From an uncultured Verrucomicrobiota bacterium (GTDB lineage Bacteria; Verrucomicrobiota; Kiritimatiellia; RFP12; UBA1067), in NCBI GenBank assembly GCA_946631535.1, contig CAMPAF010000150.1, forward strand, positions 1 through 7,267: a DNA stretch of 7,267 nt, written 5' to 3'. The notes beneath the pieces are model-generated. The model ran no database searches. It was not told the origin of the DNA and was given only the letters and a program-made list of their open reading frames with translations. Positions 6,748-7,267 of the stretch are shown here, one piece after another; positions within the stretch are counted from its first letter, which is position 1; every line of letters starts with the position of its first letter. A program made the translations under genes and the position numbers.

Positions 6748-7049
6748 GTTTTGCTTGGGTGTGGTTTGGTATGGGCGGGGAGTTTTTCCCATCCGGGTTT
6801 GCGGTAGTCGCCGCGATGCGTGCGTTCGTCTTGCAGCTGGCGGCGGAGCGAGTTTTTCGAGCGGCGGTGCGCCGTCCAGTTTAAGTCGGTTTGGGAAGGT
6901 GAAACCGAAGTGACGGCCTCGTGGATGAGCTTGGCCGCCAGCGCCGACGGTGTGACGCCCATTGAGCGCGCAAGAGCGCGGAAGCGCGCCGCGTCGTCGA
7001 GCGGGTAACGCGCCGTCAGCGCGTAGGTTTCCGGATTGTTCTGGTTCAA
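6744..7049 (-). CDS. Ribbon-helix-helix-like basic protein, TTG start, middle gene of coupled trio
   Basis: 101 residues from TTG 7049-7047 to TGA 6746-6744. The TTG overlaps the stop of the upstream gene (TTGA at 7049-7046), and its own stop overlaps the start of the downstream one (ATGA). Residues 8-46 (TYALTARYPLDDAARF, RALARSMGVTPSALAAKLIH) resemble a ribbon-helix-helix DNA-binding unit: a short strand, a helix containing LARSMG, then a TP-capped second helix. The rest is basic and polar (HRRSKNSLRRQLQDERTHRG, KPGWEKLPAH), suited to binding nucleic acid. The codons have strong G/C third positions as in the neighbours, supporting real coding, while the other frames translate into Arg/Pro/Gly-rich junk. 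A start farther upstream (GTG 7217) is rejected because that part overlaps the other gene and reads poorly. Possible roles: small regulator or mobilisation accessory protein; not established. Confidence 0.6.
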   Translation of the reverse strand: MNQNNPETYALTARYPLDDAARFRALARSMGVTPSALAAKLIHEAVTSVSPSQTDLNWTAHRRSKNSLRRQLQDERTHRGDYRKPGWEKLPAHTKPHPSKT

Positions 7050-7180
7050 AGGTCGACGCAGCGCGTGCTGCCTTCGGCAAGTGAGTTCTCGTGGTTGGTG
7101 ACGTCGGTCAGCGTGTGGATCTGACCGGCAAGCCGGCTCTTCTCCTTGAGAGCGCGGGCAATCGAGACGTTTTGTTTCAT
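7046..7180 (-). CDS. Short DIP1984/septicolysin-like protein or truncated copy, first gene of coupled trio
   Basis: 44 residues, ATG 7180-7178 to TGA 7048-7046. The sequence MKQNVSIARALKEKSRLAG, followed by QIHTLTDVTNHENSLAEG and TRCVDL, resembles the N-terminal coiled-coil start of DIP1984 (septicolysin-like) proteins of PVC and other bacteria: MKKNVNIA-ALKEKNRLAGE.., ENS, then R-VDV. Full-length members are about 150 residues, so this either is a drastic truncation (its similarity stops at the R.VDL point, exactly before the stop) or is a short form. Family recall is from memory and uncertain. An in-frame ATG at 7213 would add eleven residues but lacks a good ribosome site; the family-like start favours 7180. 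The stop overlaps the TTG of the following gene, so the trio appears translationally coupled. Confidence 0.5.
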   Translation of the reverse strand: MKQNVSIARALKEKSRLAGQIHTLTDVTNHENSLAEGSTRCVDL

Positions 7181-7258
7181 CGTGTCGCCCGAGGAGATCC
7201 TGCACCATTGCATTCACTCAAGCGTACCTTTCGGAGTCGCCGGGCGGTTGACGGCGAA

Positions 7259-7264
7259 AGTATA
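7259..7264 (-). promoter_or_regulatory. TATACT -10 element for the minus-strand trio
   Basis: Reading the minus strand from the right edge, TATACT (five of six positions of consensus) occurs at 7264-7259; its -35 would be outside the window. It gives a leader of about 70 bases to ATG 7180. The leader 7181-7258 holds no gene I can support beyond the alternate ATG at 7213. Confidence 0.4.
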
Positions 7265-7267
7265 GCA

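Noticed and set aside
6550..6913. Plus-strand ORFs across the minus-strand trio
   Set aside because: Antisense to the coupled trio; low-complexity Gly/Ala/Arg-rich translations and no ribosome sites.
7058..7071. Small inverted repeat GCAGC/GCTGC with loop GCGT near the first and middle trio genes
   Set aside because: Five base pairs only, inside coding sequence of GC-rich DNA; expected by chance.
6541..7080. Long version of the last trio gene (179 residues)
   Set aside because: The upstream 110 residues overlap the middle gene in another frame and read as Arg/Pro/Gly-rich filler; the start at 6747 with its ATGA overlap is far better.
6744..7217. Long version of the middle trio gene from GTG 7217
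   Set aside because: The added residues overlap the DIP1984-like frame and lack protein character; TTG 7049 with its TTGA overlap is preferred.

Overview
This 7.3 kb window is GC-rich bacterial chromosomal DNA. The gene content suggests the PVC group, most likely a Kiritimatiellota/Verrucomicrobiota-type organism: the end of a sialate O-acetylesterase-like hydrolase with an extra C-terminal domain, a secreted FecR-like protein, a PpiD-like membrane foldase and a GltS-type symporter. That placement is inferred from protein character recalled from memory, not from a search.

Layout: (1) 2-949, plus strand, the C-terminal 315 residues of a carbohydrate-active esterase cut by the window edge. (2) 950-1035, an AT-richer gap with a sigma70-like promoter and a strong ribosome site. 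(3) 1036-6269, five plus-strand genes, closely spaced: a secreted FecR-like protein, a PpiD/SurA-type chaperone (GTG start), dut (overlapping the chaperone by 26 bases), def (after a 77-base gap with a G/T-rich tandem repeat and a hairpin) and a gltS-like sodium/glutamate symporter whose ribosome site overlaps the def stop. (4) 6266-6526, a short AT-richer reading frame overlapping the gltS stop, possibly the remnant C-terminus of a lost gene. (5) 7180-6541, minus strand, convergent: three very small genes chained by stop/start overlaps of the TTGA and ATGA type, with a TATACT -10 element at the right edge.

The block 1036-6269 mixes envelope biogenesis (FecR-like protein, foldase) with housekeeping enzymes: dUTP removal, N-terminal deformylation of new proteins, and amino-acid uptake. 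Spacing suggests co-transcription of the first three genes, with def-gltS possibly having its own start. After gltS the character changes to small, unfamiliar, convergent genes, which looks like a junction between conserved core and accessory DNA. The minus-strand trio is the best candidate for something undescribed: a DIP1984-like coiled-coil fragment, a ribbon-helix-helix-like basic protein and a small helical protein, translationally coupled. No RNA genes, CRISPR arrays, insertion sequences or clear intrinsic terminators were seen.
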